Shown here piece by piece: positions 23,864 to 34,131 of a DNA stretch of 64,000 bases. The translations under genes were made by a program, and so were the position numbers. The stretch comes from Moniliophthora roreri. Taxonomy: Eukaryota > Basidiomycota > Agaricomycetes > Agaricales > Marasmiaceae. The stretch is taken from assembly GCA_001466705.2 (NCBI GenBank), contig LATX02000133.1:992001-1056000 (forward strand), in the 5' to 3' direction. Position 1 is the first letter of the stretch. Every line of letters starts with the position of its first letter. Below the pieces are notes generated by a model, which was not told where the DNA came from, searched no databases, and saw only the letters and a program-made list of their open reading frames with translations.

Positions 23864-26860
23864 TCCTTTCCCATAAGATCAAAGATCTCGTTCTGTTCTG
23901 CTTCCCCTTGTTCCAAAACCATTGCTTTGATCTTTGTAAAAGCTTCTCGTGCTGAGAGCTTCTTCGGTTCAGTTTGTGGTTGGGGTGTTCAATTGTCTTG
24001 TCCCTTGGATGGACAATCTCGTGAGATGTGACCGGTAATATGTCGAACCTAGAAAAGACCCACTTTTATTCATTTTATACTATTTCTGAATTGGAACACT
24101 TTAATATGACACGAGATGACAGGTAATAAGGACTAGAGTGTGCCCAGTCTGCTAGTCATTGCCTTAGAGAAGCTGTAGTACCTTAGAAAGTATGAAGAGC
24201 TATATGATATGCTATACAGAGGTGTCTAAGCTGTACTTTCTAATCTATCTAAGTATCAGATCCAAAGCAGATCACTCCTAAAACCTGTAGGGAATCTAAC
24301 TATAGCCCAATGAACACATTGGCTAGTTAACCAAGCTCTCAAAGTGCTATCAATGGGATTTTAACTTCTACTTTACTTTTCTATGACATCTGCAAAGTGC
24401 AAGCTGCAGTCAAACAGTACAGAGGTACTTAGAGGAGACATCAAAACAGAAAGACAACTTAGAACAGGAACAATTATAGAACAATCCTCCTCCGAAGTCA
24501 ATATACGGATCAGAGTCAAAGCAGGCAATCTCTTAATAAAGAATTCACTGGCAGCTAAACAATATGCGATAAGCAAACTAGGTACAGAGACTGCTCAGAA
24601 AGACAGAAATCACTTCCGAAGGACATCCACTACCTACAGACAGATACAACGAGACATATGAAGAATATCTAATGCACAAGAAATCCTAAATAAGACTGAG
24701 TGTGCATTGTCAAAGGAGATAGGAATAATAACAGCGTGTTCTGACCTTGGAAACTTTGGCATCTAGGCCTCTGCCAATGTGCGGATACTAGAAAAGGGAA
24801 ATGCTGTCAAAAGACGGGATGGATACAGCCATCCGCTCATGGATACCTGACTTAGAAAAGAGAAAATACAAATTATAGAATCTAGAACACCTGGAAACGT
24901 AGATACCCACACAGATACAGTCGGATACCCTAGTGGCCAGACTCCATGACATCTGAATAATCCCTCTTTTAGTATCTCAGTCACTCATTTGTCATTTCCT
25001 GAATTATTGGTCATTATTTATAATTTTCTGTAGATATATTCCTTGGACCATATATAAGGACAGCTAGATATTTGTACATACTCAAGTAACTCTGCCCCCT
25101 CTGATTGTGAATACATGACGAGTTTGTTTGGTGTATAAATTTGTATGCCATTCCAGTTTTGCTTCCTCACTTCAGGCCCTGGAGATTGGTCCTGAGTGAC
25201 TCCAGAGAGATAGAAATCTGATAACGAACTTGTGTTGTAAGAGATAAGAGTAACATCTTGAGTGCAGAATAGCACTTTTCTAAGAGAAACTTTACACCAA
25301 GAAGGAGCCTTGGGCACTTGGAGTGTGGCCTGTGTGTGTATCAGGTTGTGACACACTTAGAGTCTTAGCAAGGGGTGTGCCTGTGCTGAACTCTTTGTAG
25401 AAATTGGTCTAGGACCTTTTCCAGTACACTGTGTGCTGTAGTTATCTTGAAGAAGTCTTGAACTCTGTAGGGTCAGACTATATCGGCTATTGAGTCTTTG
25501 TATGGGACTGTAGCTCTTGTGTTTGTGCTTTGTGCACTGTGTTCTTTGTGTTTTGTGTGTGTGTTTGTGATATAAACCATTTTAAAACCATATATACTCC
25601 TCTGGAGGTGAACACTTTGAAGTAGAACACTTCAATAAGAGAGAATCAGCCTAGTTAAGAGTTTTGTTGGCATTCTAAGTGCGGTAACTCTGATTACATC
25701 GATCCACACTTGCACAACAAAACTGAGTTAGACTTTTAGAGGTTATCTTTTTGGGTAGTTTTCCACTGGTCTGAGCACAATGGAAACACCTCCCTTGAGC
25801 AAGGTAATCTTTCTTGTTGGACTCTGACAAGATCTGATTGATCACTGTTTCTCTTTCTTTCTTCACTATCTTTGGCTTTACTGGTTCTCTCGGCATCCTT
25901 TTCTTCTTTGCCACCATAGCAAATTTGTATTGGTTATCGTATTGAATGGCAAGATCAAACCATTTGTTCAGAGTGGTCAGGACTCCATCTGATCAAAGCA
26001 TTAACTTGTCTTGAAGAGAGGGAGGAAGACCTTCCTTGAACAATCTCATAAGAGCGATATCATTGTATCTGGTCTCCAAAGTGAGGAGTTGGAACTTGTT
26101 AACGTAGTCGTCAGCTCGATCCTTCATCCACAACTCTTCAATTGCCAATTGTGCATCCCCAGCTACATCCACCGGTTGCCAAGTCGTCCTAAATCATTTC
26201 TTGAAACTAGTCCAAGGTTCTTTGGCTGCCTTTTTCTTAATTGTTTTGTCATTGTCTTCAGGGAACAACTTCATCTGTTCAATCATCTTCCATTGAATTG
26301 TCTGTCCTCAGAGGAGAGAAAGAAGAGTCATCTTCTTCTTCTTGTCGGTGTTGGATTTTGTGGGGTTCATTTGGAAATAAAGTTCAAGGTTGAGAAGGAA
26401 TTGATGTGTGTCTTTGTAATCTCCTTTGTATACTTCAGGAAGATGGGTCTTTGTGTTGTTATCCTTCTTGTCATTGATTGTCTCCATCACCGAGGTAGCG
26501 ATAGTCGCAGCCCATTGCACATCTTCGTTGCTCTGCTCAACCTTTGGTTTAACATCAGGAGCAGAGGTTTCTCCTGGGGTCGTCATTTCTGGTTCTCATT
26601 CTGGAGTTTCATAGAGGTTTCTAAGCTCCTCAAAAGGACTTGGTTCTGAAGAAGACTTAGCTTCAGTTTTGTCTGATTGCTCAGATAACTCCTGGAGACT
26701 CTCTATTGCTCCTTTATGCTGGCTACAGGTAATCCGGCATGGTGTTCATTCGGGGTCTGGGTTCGGCAGCTGTTCAGCTACTTCGAGTTGATTGTTGAGT
26801 TTGGTTTCTTCAGATGCTGTAAGGCGAGCCCTAGGCAGCGTCGTGGTTCAGTTCAGAATT
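23854..26860 (-). pseudogene. Chromovirus Gag, split by R1 in its zinc knuckle
   Basis: Coding begins shortly after the primer site (about 26860; the original ATG is not certain) and, omitting R1, is about 420 codons. Visible: an acidic leader (LQELSEQSDKTEAKSSSEP), a capsid region beginning THLPEVYKGDYKDTHQFLLN and continuing ALMRLFKEGLPPSLQDKL with WFDLAIQYDNQ, then a basic stretch VAKKKRMPREPVKPKIVKK. The CCHC knuckle is split: CFHC is at about 25775-25790 and GHISRDC at about 24010-24030, with R1 between. In-frame TGAs at about six sites replace arginine (SLL*GQ, FKK*FR, LML*SD, QDN*TP and two in the leader). The frame ends at the slip site. Confidence 0.88.
24036..25765 (-). mobile_element. 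R1 element, copy inside the gag zinc knuckle
   Basis: 1730 bp, in the minus orientation from TGGAAAACTACCC to CGACATATTA. It interrupts the CCHC knuckle of Gag between the second cysteine and the Gly-His. Flanks are CCGG (24032-24035) and CTGG (25766-25769), a 4-bp duplication of CCGG with one copy changed at its CpG. About 23 bases at the element 5' end that other copies have (TAATTTGTCTGTGATAAGAC) are absent here. There is a TATATA motif near 25590. Conserved 92- and 112-codon frames on opposite strands match no family I know. Confidence 0.85.
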
Positions 26861-26892
26861 GATGCCTTGACCTAGACAGGTTGGCAATCGAT

Positions 26893-26903
26893 CAGCTTGA
26901 CCT
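26893..26903 (-). promoter_or_regulatory. Self-complementary primer binding site
   Basis: On the minus strand AGGTCAAGCTG follows the 5' LTR after two bases (26904-26905). It is the exact reverse complement of the 11 bases CAGCTTGACCT at the predicted mRNA 5' end (minus strand of 27052-27062). I found no obvious tRNA 3'-end complement here. Confidence 0.75.
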
Positions 26904-26905
26904 TT

Positions 26906-27455
26906 TGTTACGTTACTTGCACAGCAACAACAACAACTCAACACCACGATGACATAGTGGCGCTAAGTTCAAAGTCAAGTTCAAGTTTGCTAGCGCTAAG
27001 CTAGGTTCTGAGGTTTAGTTGATGTTGAGCAAGAATAAACCTAGATTAACCAGGTCAAGCTGAAGAGCCTTGACCCATTTCTACCTACTTATACACCGCT
27101 TGTATCTAGTTGTTGTACATCATTTGGATTCGACTGGAATGCAAAGTGGAAAAAGCAAATAGAACACAGAAGAACTTGAAAGAATAAAAAATAAAGTCAT
27201 TGTGATGTCATCGATGAAGTCACAATGACTTGAAGATGAGATTATAGAAGGGGAACAGTAACAATGTCATAATGGAAGATTGAAGGAGATAGAAGGAATA
27301 GATTAGATAGGCTGGAAAAGAGAACTAGGAATATGGAGTTGTCCAGATGTTAATTGATAGCATAGAAGGAAACAGAGTGCTCGAAGAGGCACTGAGAAGG
27401 GTGATGGTACAGTAAAAAGGAAAGAAAGTCTGTGTCACAAAGAAAAATTGTAACA
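26906..27455 (-). repeat. 5' LTR of the chromovirus
   Basis: 550 bp with the same ends as 18286-18837, followed by the CAGGA duplication at 27456-27460. It is practically identical to the left-arm copy (13405-13954) and more different from its own 3' partner, confirming that the palindrome copy is younger than the insertion. Confidence 0.92.
27052..27093 (-). promoter_or_regulatory. LTR promoter: TATA box and predicted transcript start
   Basis: On the minus strand TATAAG (plus 27088-27093) lies 31 bases upstream of CAGCTTGACCT (27052-27062). A start at that C would put the 11-mer at the RNA 5' end, as self-priming requires. The spacing is 31-33 in all LTR copies here. Confidence 0.65.
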
Positions 27456-28378
27456 CAGGATGACTATACATCTCAATCTCAAGAGGGAAGCTTCTGTAAC
27501 AGTTTGGTATAAATGGTCTCCAACTGGTTTTTACCTTAAAAGTATTTGTTAATACTTTGCTTTTAGTATTGTTCTGGCATTTGATGACAAGAATTATTTA
27601 AAATATACACTTCACCATTACATCAAGTAACTTATGCACATGTTATTTCATTTATCTTCAAAAATATTCAATATTCATATAATTCTAGCATTCAATAGCA
27701 TGAATTATTCAGCACATATACTTCACCACTGCATCAAATAACTTTTGCATATGCAATTCCATTTACTACTTAAAGGTTCCTTATACACATATGTAACAAA
27801 GTGAATTATATAATTTCACACTGAAAGATTAGAGAAATATTTAATTGAAAAATGATCCTATAGCATTAAGGCAAACCACATACATCTTATACAATCCATT
27901 AAATAATTCTTCTGCAAGGCACTTGAATTGTGCAGTATAAGCATGAAATATATAGATTAGAATTAGGATCACATATGTCTCACATAGATTATTGCATATA
28001 CCTTCAATAGCTCTTGCATGGTTTATAATATGAAACTTGCATGATAGGAAAATATCTTTGAGATTGCATATGTCTAACATAGTATATTGCATAAATCTTG
28101 AATACTTCTTTCATAATGCATGCAACTTGTATAATATATAACAGGAAATTTGTGTCTTTGCAGGATTACATATGTCTGGCATAATATTGCATACATACCT
28201 CCAATAGCTCTCATATAACACACATGAATTTGTACAATCCAATATGTGAGAGATATGTATTAGAAAAAAAAATCTCAGATTGCATATCTCTCATGTATGT
28301 CACATGACTTATGGTGAAATCTCCCAAAATAAGGTTTAACATAATTCTTGCATACCTCCAGGGAGTTATCAGATCCTG
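27456..28378. repeat. Flank of the chromovirus, duplicated at 12482-13404
   Basis: 923 bp beginning with the CAGGA duplication. It is AT-rich with repeated phrases (CATATGTCT, TTGCATA, ATAGCTCTCAT). I recognise no gene; conserved frames such as 27841-28092 are conserved only because the DNA copies are identical. Confidence 0.7.
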
Positions 28379-28989
28379 TGCCCAGTGAGACATTATTTGA
28401 CAAATCCACAAAAATCTGACATGCACCTGATGTTTTCTGACATCTATTCAATCAACCTTACTTAACAACTATTTCCCAGCCTCAGACTTGAAGGGTAACC
28501 AAAAACAAGGCTTTAGAACATGAACTTGGGGAGAAAAAAAACTTGTGACTTTGTGGTCCATGCACAAATTGCTTCAAATCCCCCCATGCTCTGAATTTCC
28601 CCACACTTGCTTCTTGCTTTCTAACCACCATTTCTACAGCCCCTTCCACTAGTGCACCCCTTCCTTCCTATTGTTGTTGCATTATGTGGCTCCTGCTCTT
28701 TTACTATACCAAGATGAAACTTAATACAACTCACAGAGTACTGGATGCAGACCAGAGGTGAAATGGGGTACAGATGAGGTATGTGTACTGTTTACTTACT
28801 GTATTTGCAAACTGAGGATATTTCAATGTGTCAGGCACCTCAGAGAAGACCTGGACAACAATGCTGAGTCTCTCATGAGTCAGCCTTGGAGTATTATTAC
28901 CATTTTACTGAACATTTTGCACAGAAAATGTTGTGTTGTATCATTGCTGGAGCTGGATATAGGGTTTGGAGTTGGAGCAGCAACAGAGG

Positions 28990-29658
28990 ATGTAGGTCTG
29001 AAATTTTGTTCTCTACAGCACATCCACTGTGGTGTTATTTTATTTACAATTACAGTGTGGGCTTGAGGTCTGTTATTTTGTTAGCTACTCCCCCACAAAT
29101 TCTGCATTCCCACAAAATTTTGTCCCTCATCCAAGCTGTCATAATTTTGTTCATTCTCCTTATCTCAGTCAGCATCCTCTATAATTTCAGGCCTCAAGCT
29201 GAATATTATTGTATTGTTCCCTGCATTAGGAAGAGGTCACCAGTTGCCAGAGAGACAAAACATTAGTACTCACTGTGAGCAATGAAATTTTGAGGCTTTT
29301 CCTATACCTTGAGTTATTCAAAGTTTTGGTTCTCAAGCTGATCTTTGTTTTGTCCTAGCTGCTGTTAGCTGGTGCTATATAGGCAAAAATTTGATGCTTA
29401 CCTTGGGCAACAAAATTTCAGTAATTTGCCATGCACTGCAAATTGTTCTGAAACTTTGGTTCTCATCTGGAGAGTCAAAAAATCTGTTCCTTGTCTTGAA
29501 GGTGGTTAGCTGTCACTACAGGAACAAATTTTTGATACTTGATGTGAGTATCAAAATTATGATGCTGCCTGCTGCCTGTGTCATCAGGCACCTTCAGAAT
29601 TGCTAACCTGAATCTCTGAATACTCTTTCCTTGGTCGTTTCCAGGTGGCTTGAACCTT
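28990..29658 (+). repeat. IR3 left arm, with empty R1 site
   Basis: Reverse complement of 31335-31540 plus 33300-33764, about 85-90% identical by eye. The uninterrupted sequence CTGA at 29448-29451 is the empty target of the R1 insertion in the other arm. The short frames in it are not recognisable proteins. Confidence 0.8.
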
Positions 29659-31334
29659 AAATTTTCAGCTGAATACTTTTTGGCCATGTCTTTCAAAACT
29701 TGAAACATCCCCAATCTCAATCCTCTGTCCACAGTTATCAGTTTCAAGTATAAAGATTAGCAATGTACAACATTCAGGCCTCTGGAAAGGAAGGAGTGGG
29801 TTGAGTTTGCCAAGGAATTAAGGTGCATGCACTCCAATTCATCAACACATTCAGAACGTTGATGCAATTACTCCACTCTCACATCAAGTTCATGTTAAAG
29901 ATACATGCTGCTCCACTCCCATCTGGTTCATGTCTTATGTTCCAGCCTATACCTATAATACAGCTTTCTGTCATGTTAATTCCTTTTGGTGTCCACCATG
30001 CCACATGTAATTTAGAGAGCCTGTAGTACTGCAAATAATGTATGATTCAATGGTACTTCTACATAGATGCCATCAACTGAATGTGTCAGTAAAGCAGTGA
30101 GTATTGTGTCTGAAGATCTAAAGTGTGGACCTTCAGGGCAATTTTTGTAGCAATGCTCCTCTCTGTCTCATTGTGTTGTTTTTTCAAGCTTTCCCAATGC
30201 ATTTTAATCAATATTGTGACAAGTGTAAGATGTGAAGGTTAGGCGCCAGACAAGCACCAGACAGTTGAGCATCTCCAGCTAACCAGAACAGGTTTTTGGA
30301 AAGTTCCTATTGTCATATCCATCCTCAGCACCATATATATGCTTAGCAAAAGTTACCATTGGATTCACAATATGAGACTGGTTAATCTGACTGCTTCTTA
30401 TGACATCAAACCATCAAATGAAAAAGTCAAGCAATGTACCAGCTGGAACTCATTTTATGTTCATACTTCACTTATAACTCCTATGTCTAAGTAGGCTCAA
30501 AGTATACAACTGAACCTGTCTCAAAGAATTTGACAAAATGTCACTTATGGAGCCTCTTCACCTTTGTATGCTATATCTCAAACATATATTGAGTACTGTG
30601 GATGCTGATCTTGTGGCAGAAAGTTTGAGATGGCTGTATCCAACCAGATCTTTACTTACACCATGCTTATTCCAGCTCATCCCTCTCTCAGAGAAAATCT
30701 GCTATAATCTCTTATTAATGTTTTGCTGAAGGTGTACAAAGAAGGATAGTACATGAATTGGGAGCAGGAAAAAGGATTGTGATTGACCTGTTCCATCCTA
30801 GCCAAGGTGCAGTAGTAGAGTGACTTTGCATTGCCTTTTCTGTATATTGTGCCATTCTTATTCACTCAGTCTCTCTAGGCTTATGCAGGACACCTGGTGT
30901 AAATGTAATCAAACAAAAGTTGGAACCTTATCAAGTTGGTGACCCACATACATTGTCATGCTCATGTTGCATGCTTATTTCTCAGACCAATTACCATCTC
31001 AATTAACACAACTGCAGGCACAACATGCAGGAGGAAACAGTTCATTGGAGAGTCATTACATATAATATCAAAGAAATGTTACATTCAATATTCAAGATCA
31101 TGGGTTAAAATCAAGAAGCTGATTTGATGAAGACATGGACTCGGGAAGTTGGAATACACACTACTGAGACCAGAAATCCCATTACCCTTCTGACTCCTAG
31201 ATCACATTGAATGCTCCAAACACATGAGGCCTAATCACTCCCAATCACCTACTATGACCTGTCAATCCAATGCAGCATGAAGCAGGAATAAAGAATCATG
31301 TACTGTACAGGTCACTGTATTGCAAATTTTTGTA
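29659..31334. other. IR3 spacer, no gene recognised
   Basis: It separates the two IR3 arms. Open frames are under 70 codons and resemble nothing I know. Confidence 0.4.
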
Positions 31335-33764
31335 AGGTTCAAGCCACCCAGAAATGACTGAGGAAAGGGTATTCAGAGATTTGGATTAGCAATTCCAAAG
31401 GTGCCTGATGACACAAGCAGCAGGCAGCATCATAATTTCAATGCTCACATCAAGCATCAAAAATTTGTTTCTGTAGTGACAGCTAACCATCTTCAAGACA
31501 AGGAACAGATTTTTTGACTCTCCAGACAAGAACCAAAGTTTTGGTAATTTGTCTAAGATAAGACTAGTGGACAACTACCCAAGAGATAACCTCCAAAAGC
31601 TCTACCTCAAGTTGTTGTGCAAGTGTGAATCAACATGATCAGAGTTGCCACACTTAGAATGCCAACAAAACTCTTAGCTATGTTAATTCTCCCTTATTGA
31701 AGTGCTCTACTTCAAAGGGTTCACCTCCAAAGGAGTATAGATGGGTTTTAAAATAGGTTTATTTCACAATACACACACAAAACACAAAGAACACAGTGCA
31801 CTAAGCACAAACACAAGAGCTACAGTCCCATACAAAGACTTGATAGCCGATATAGTCTGACCCTATGGAGTTCAAGACTTCTTTAAGACAGCTACAGTAC
31901 ACAGCATACTGGAAAAGGTCCTAGACTAATTTCTACAAAGAGCTCAGTGCAGGCACACCCCTTGCTAAGACTCTAAGTGTGTCACAATCTAATACCCAAC
32001 ACAGGCCACACTCCAAGTGCCCAAGGCTCCTTCTTGGTGTAAAGTGTCTCTTAGAAAAGTGCTATTCTGCACTCAAGATGTTACTCTTATCTCTTATGAC
32101 ACAAGTTCATTATCAGATGTCTATCTCTCTGGAGTCACTCAGGACCAATCTCCAGGGCCTGAAGTGAGGAAGCAAAACTGGAATGGCACACAAATTTATA
32201 TACCAAACAAACTCATCATGTATTCACAATCAGAGGGGGCAGAGTTACTTGAGTATATACACATATCTAGCTGTCCTTACATACAGTCCACAGAATATAT
32301 CTACAGAAAATTAGAAAGAATGTCTGATAATTCAGAAAATAATAAACAAGCAACAGAGATGCTAAAAGAGGGAATATTCAGATGTTACAGAGTCTGGCCA
32401 CTAGGGTATCTGACTATATCCACACAGGTATCTACATCTCCAGATGTTCTGGACTCTATAATTTGTATTTTCTCTTTTCTAAGGCAGGTATCTATGAGTG
32501 GATGGCTGTATCTGTCCTGTTTCTTACAGCATTTCCCTTTCTAGCATCTGCACATCAGCAGGGACCTAGATGCCAAAGTTTCCAAGGCTGGAACACACTG
32601 TTACTGCTCCTATCTCCTTTGACAATGCACTTTCAGTCTTAGTTAGGACTTCATATGCATTAGATATTCTTCTTATGTCTTGTTAAGTCTGTCCATTTAG
32701 TAACTTCAGTCCTAGGAAAGCAGTCTTCTAGCTTCCAAGGTTACTTTGCACTTAGTTATGTTATTCTGTATGTTTCAGCCACCATTGAACTCTTTATTAA
32801 GAGACCATCTGTTTTGACTTTGATCTGTATATTGGCTTCAGAGGATGATCTTTCTTTGATCATTCCTGTTCTAAGTCATCTTTCTGTTTTGATGTCTCAT
32901 TTAAGTACCTCTATACTGTTTAACTGCAGGTTGCACTTTGCAGATGTCATAGAAAGTTAAAATAAAATAAAATCCCATTTATAGCACTTTGAGAGCTTGG
33001 TTAACTAGCCAATGTGTTCATTGTGCCCTAGTTAGGTTCCCTACAGGTTTTGGGAGTGATCCACTTTGGATCTGATACATAGATAAGTCAGGAAGTACAG
33101 CTTAGACACCTCTATATAGCATGTCATATAGCTCTTCATACTTCCCAATGCACTATAGCTTCTCTAAGGCAATGACTAGCAGACTGGGCTCACTCTAGTC
33201 CTTATTACCCACTATCTTGTGTCATATTAAAGTGTTCTGATTCAAAAGTAATGTAAAATGAATAAAATTGGGTCTTTTCTAGGTTTGCCATATTATCAGA
33301 ACAATTTGCAGTGCATGTCAAATCACTGAAATTTCACTGCCCAAGGTAAGCATCAAAATTTTTGCCTGTATGGCATCAGCTAACAACAACTAGGATGAAA
33401 CAAAGATCAGCTTGAGAACCAAAACTTTGGAATGTCCCAATGCATAGAAAAAGCCTCAAAATTCTGTTGCTCATGGTGAGTACTAATGTCTTGTCTCTCC
33501 AGCAACCAGTGACCTCTTCCTAATGCAGGGAACAATACAATGATATTCAGCTTGAGGCCTGAAATTATGGAGGATGCTGACTGAGATAAGGAGAATGAAC
33601 AAAATTATGACAGCTCAGGTGAGGGACAAAATTTTGCAGGAATGGAGCATTTGCAGGAGAGTAGCTAACAAAATAATGGACCTCAAGCCCACACTGTAAG
33701 TGTAAATAAAATAACACCACAGTAGATGTGCTGTGGAGAACAAAATTTCAGACCTACATGGACT
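31335..33764 (-). repeat. IR3 right arm carrying an R1 insertion
   Basis: Inverted copy of 28990-29658, split by R1 at 31545-33295. Removing R1 and one 4-bp duplication restores colinearity with the left arm. Confidence 0.8.
31545..33295 (+). mobile_element. R1 element, copy in IR3
   Basis: 1751 bp, TAATTTGTCTAAGATAAGAC to TTTGCCATATTA, in the plus orientation. The ends show a weak inverted match (TAATTTGTC and TAATATGGC). Flanks are TTGG (31541-31544) and TCAG (33296-33299), and the empty site is TCAG; all three derive from TCGG by CpG transitions. It carries a 175-codon frame at 32017-32544 covering the conserved 112-codon frame of other copies, without a recognisable domain. This is the most diverged R1 copy in the window. 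Confidence 0.8.
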
Positions 33765-33949
33765 CCTTGGAGCAGACAGTCAGAGTGGGTGATTCTGGTC
33801 ACTCTTGTGGATGTGGTGGGGTCTGGGATATTTGGGTGGTACTTAGGTTGGAGAGCTCATGTTGGTATTTAAGTTACAAGCTGTACTCAGTAGCACCTCA
33901 AATGTATTTTAGTACCTTGACAATATAGCTTATTAAACACTATCAGATG

Positions 33950-34131
33950 CAATCAAACAAAAACCAATGCCAGTCCATGATACCTGCAAAACATCTGATA
34001 ATATCAGATAATGTTAGATAACATCAGGATTATTCTGGGTTAAGGACACTATCAGATGTTACCAGATGCTATCAGACAAGGTTGGGTGTTGTCAGATAAT
34101 GTCAAATAATGTCTGATAAACCTCACTGGGG
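33950..34131. repeat. R2 subterminal TCTGATAATGTC motif array
   Basis: About ten variants of ATCAGATGCTATCAGA and GTCTGATAATGTC in both orientations end at CTCACTGGGG. The same array occurs at 62120-62325 and, shorter, at 61361-61420. Confidence 0.7.

Larger units (their letters stand above)
18286..27455 (-). mobile_element. Ty3/gypsy chromovirus, structurally complete but decayed, with R1 insertion
   Basis: On the minus strand the order is 5' LTR (26906-27455), self-complementary primer site, Gag, -1 frameshift site, protease, reverse transcriptase, RNase H, integrase, chromodomain, an extra 3' ORF, a G-rich tract and the 3' LTR (18286-18837), all between CAGGA duplications. About 1.73 kb of this is an R1 insertion, so the element proper is about 7.4 kb. 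The gag-pol frames carry about two dozen TGA codons, nearly all at arginine positions, and one TAG, with few indels. The layout resembles the Tf1/chromovirus clade. The two LTRs differ at scattered sites, so insertion is not very recent. Confidence 0.93.
23363..28378 (-). repeat. Right arm of giant inverted duplication IR1
   Basis: Partner of 12482-16335. It holds the flank (27456-28378), 5' LTR, gag with R1, and pol to 23363. The inner end lies at RC GACAAGGTC (23363), the outer end at GATCCTG (28378), three bases before an R2 terminus. Confidence 0.9.
28381..34131. mobile_element. R2 element, long copy with internal inverted duplication
   Basis: The left end CCCAGTGAGACATTATTTG and right end, inverted, CCCCAGTGAGGTTTATCAG form TIR-like ends. 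The outer 600 bp (28385-28990) and inner 3' part (33770-34131) align with the short R2 copy at 61361-62325, including an array of TCTGATAATGTC motifs near the right end (33950-34125). The middle holds inverted duplication IR3 and an R1 insertion. The right end interrupts a gene fragment (34132-35005). The two outer flanks do not give a clear target duplication, so the ends may come from different insertions. Confidence 0.55.

Noticed and set aside
25018..25761. R1 as an intron of the gag gene
   Set aside because: The ends are TGG...ATTA and TAATTTG...ATATTA, not GT-AG, it is 1.7 kb in a gene group with introns of about 50-60 bases, and other copies lie outside genes with 4-bp duplications.
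26011..26649. 212-codon plus-strand frame
   Set aside because: It is the antisense shadow of the chromovirus Gag, whose minus-strand reading has recognisable capsid and knuckle features.
18286..27455. TGA read as a sense codon (recoding) in gag-pol
   Set aside because: TGA is the normal terminator used here elsewhere (for example the probable end of the PIN gene), R1 target duplications show independent CpG decay, and a TAG and a domain-breaking insertion are also present.
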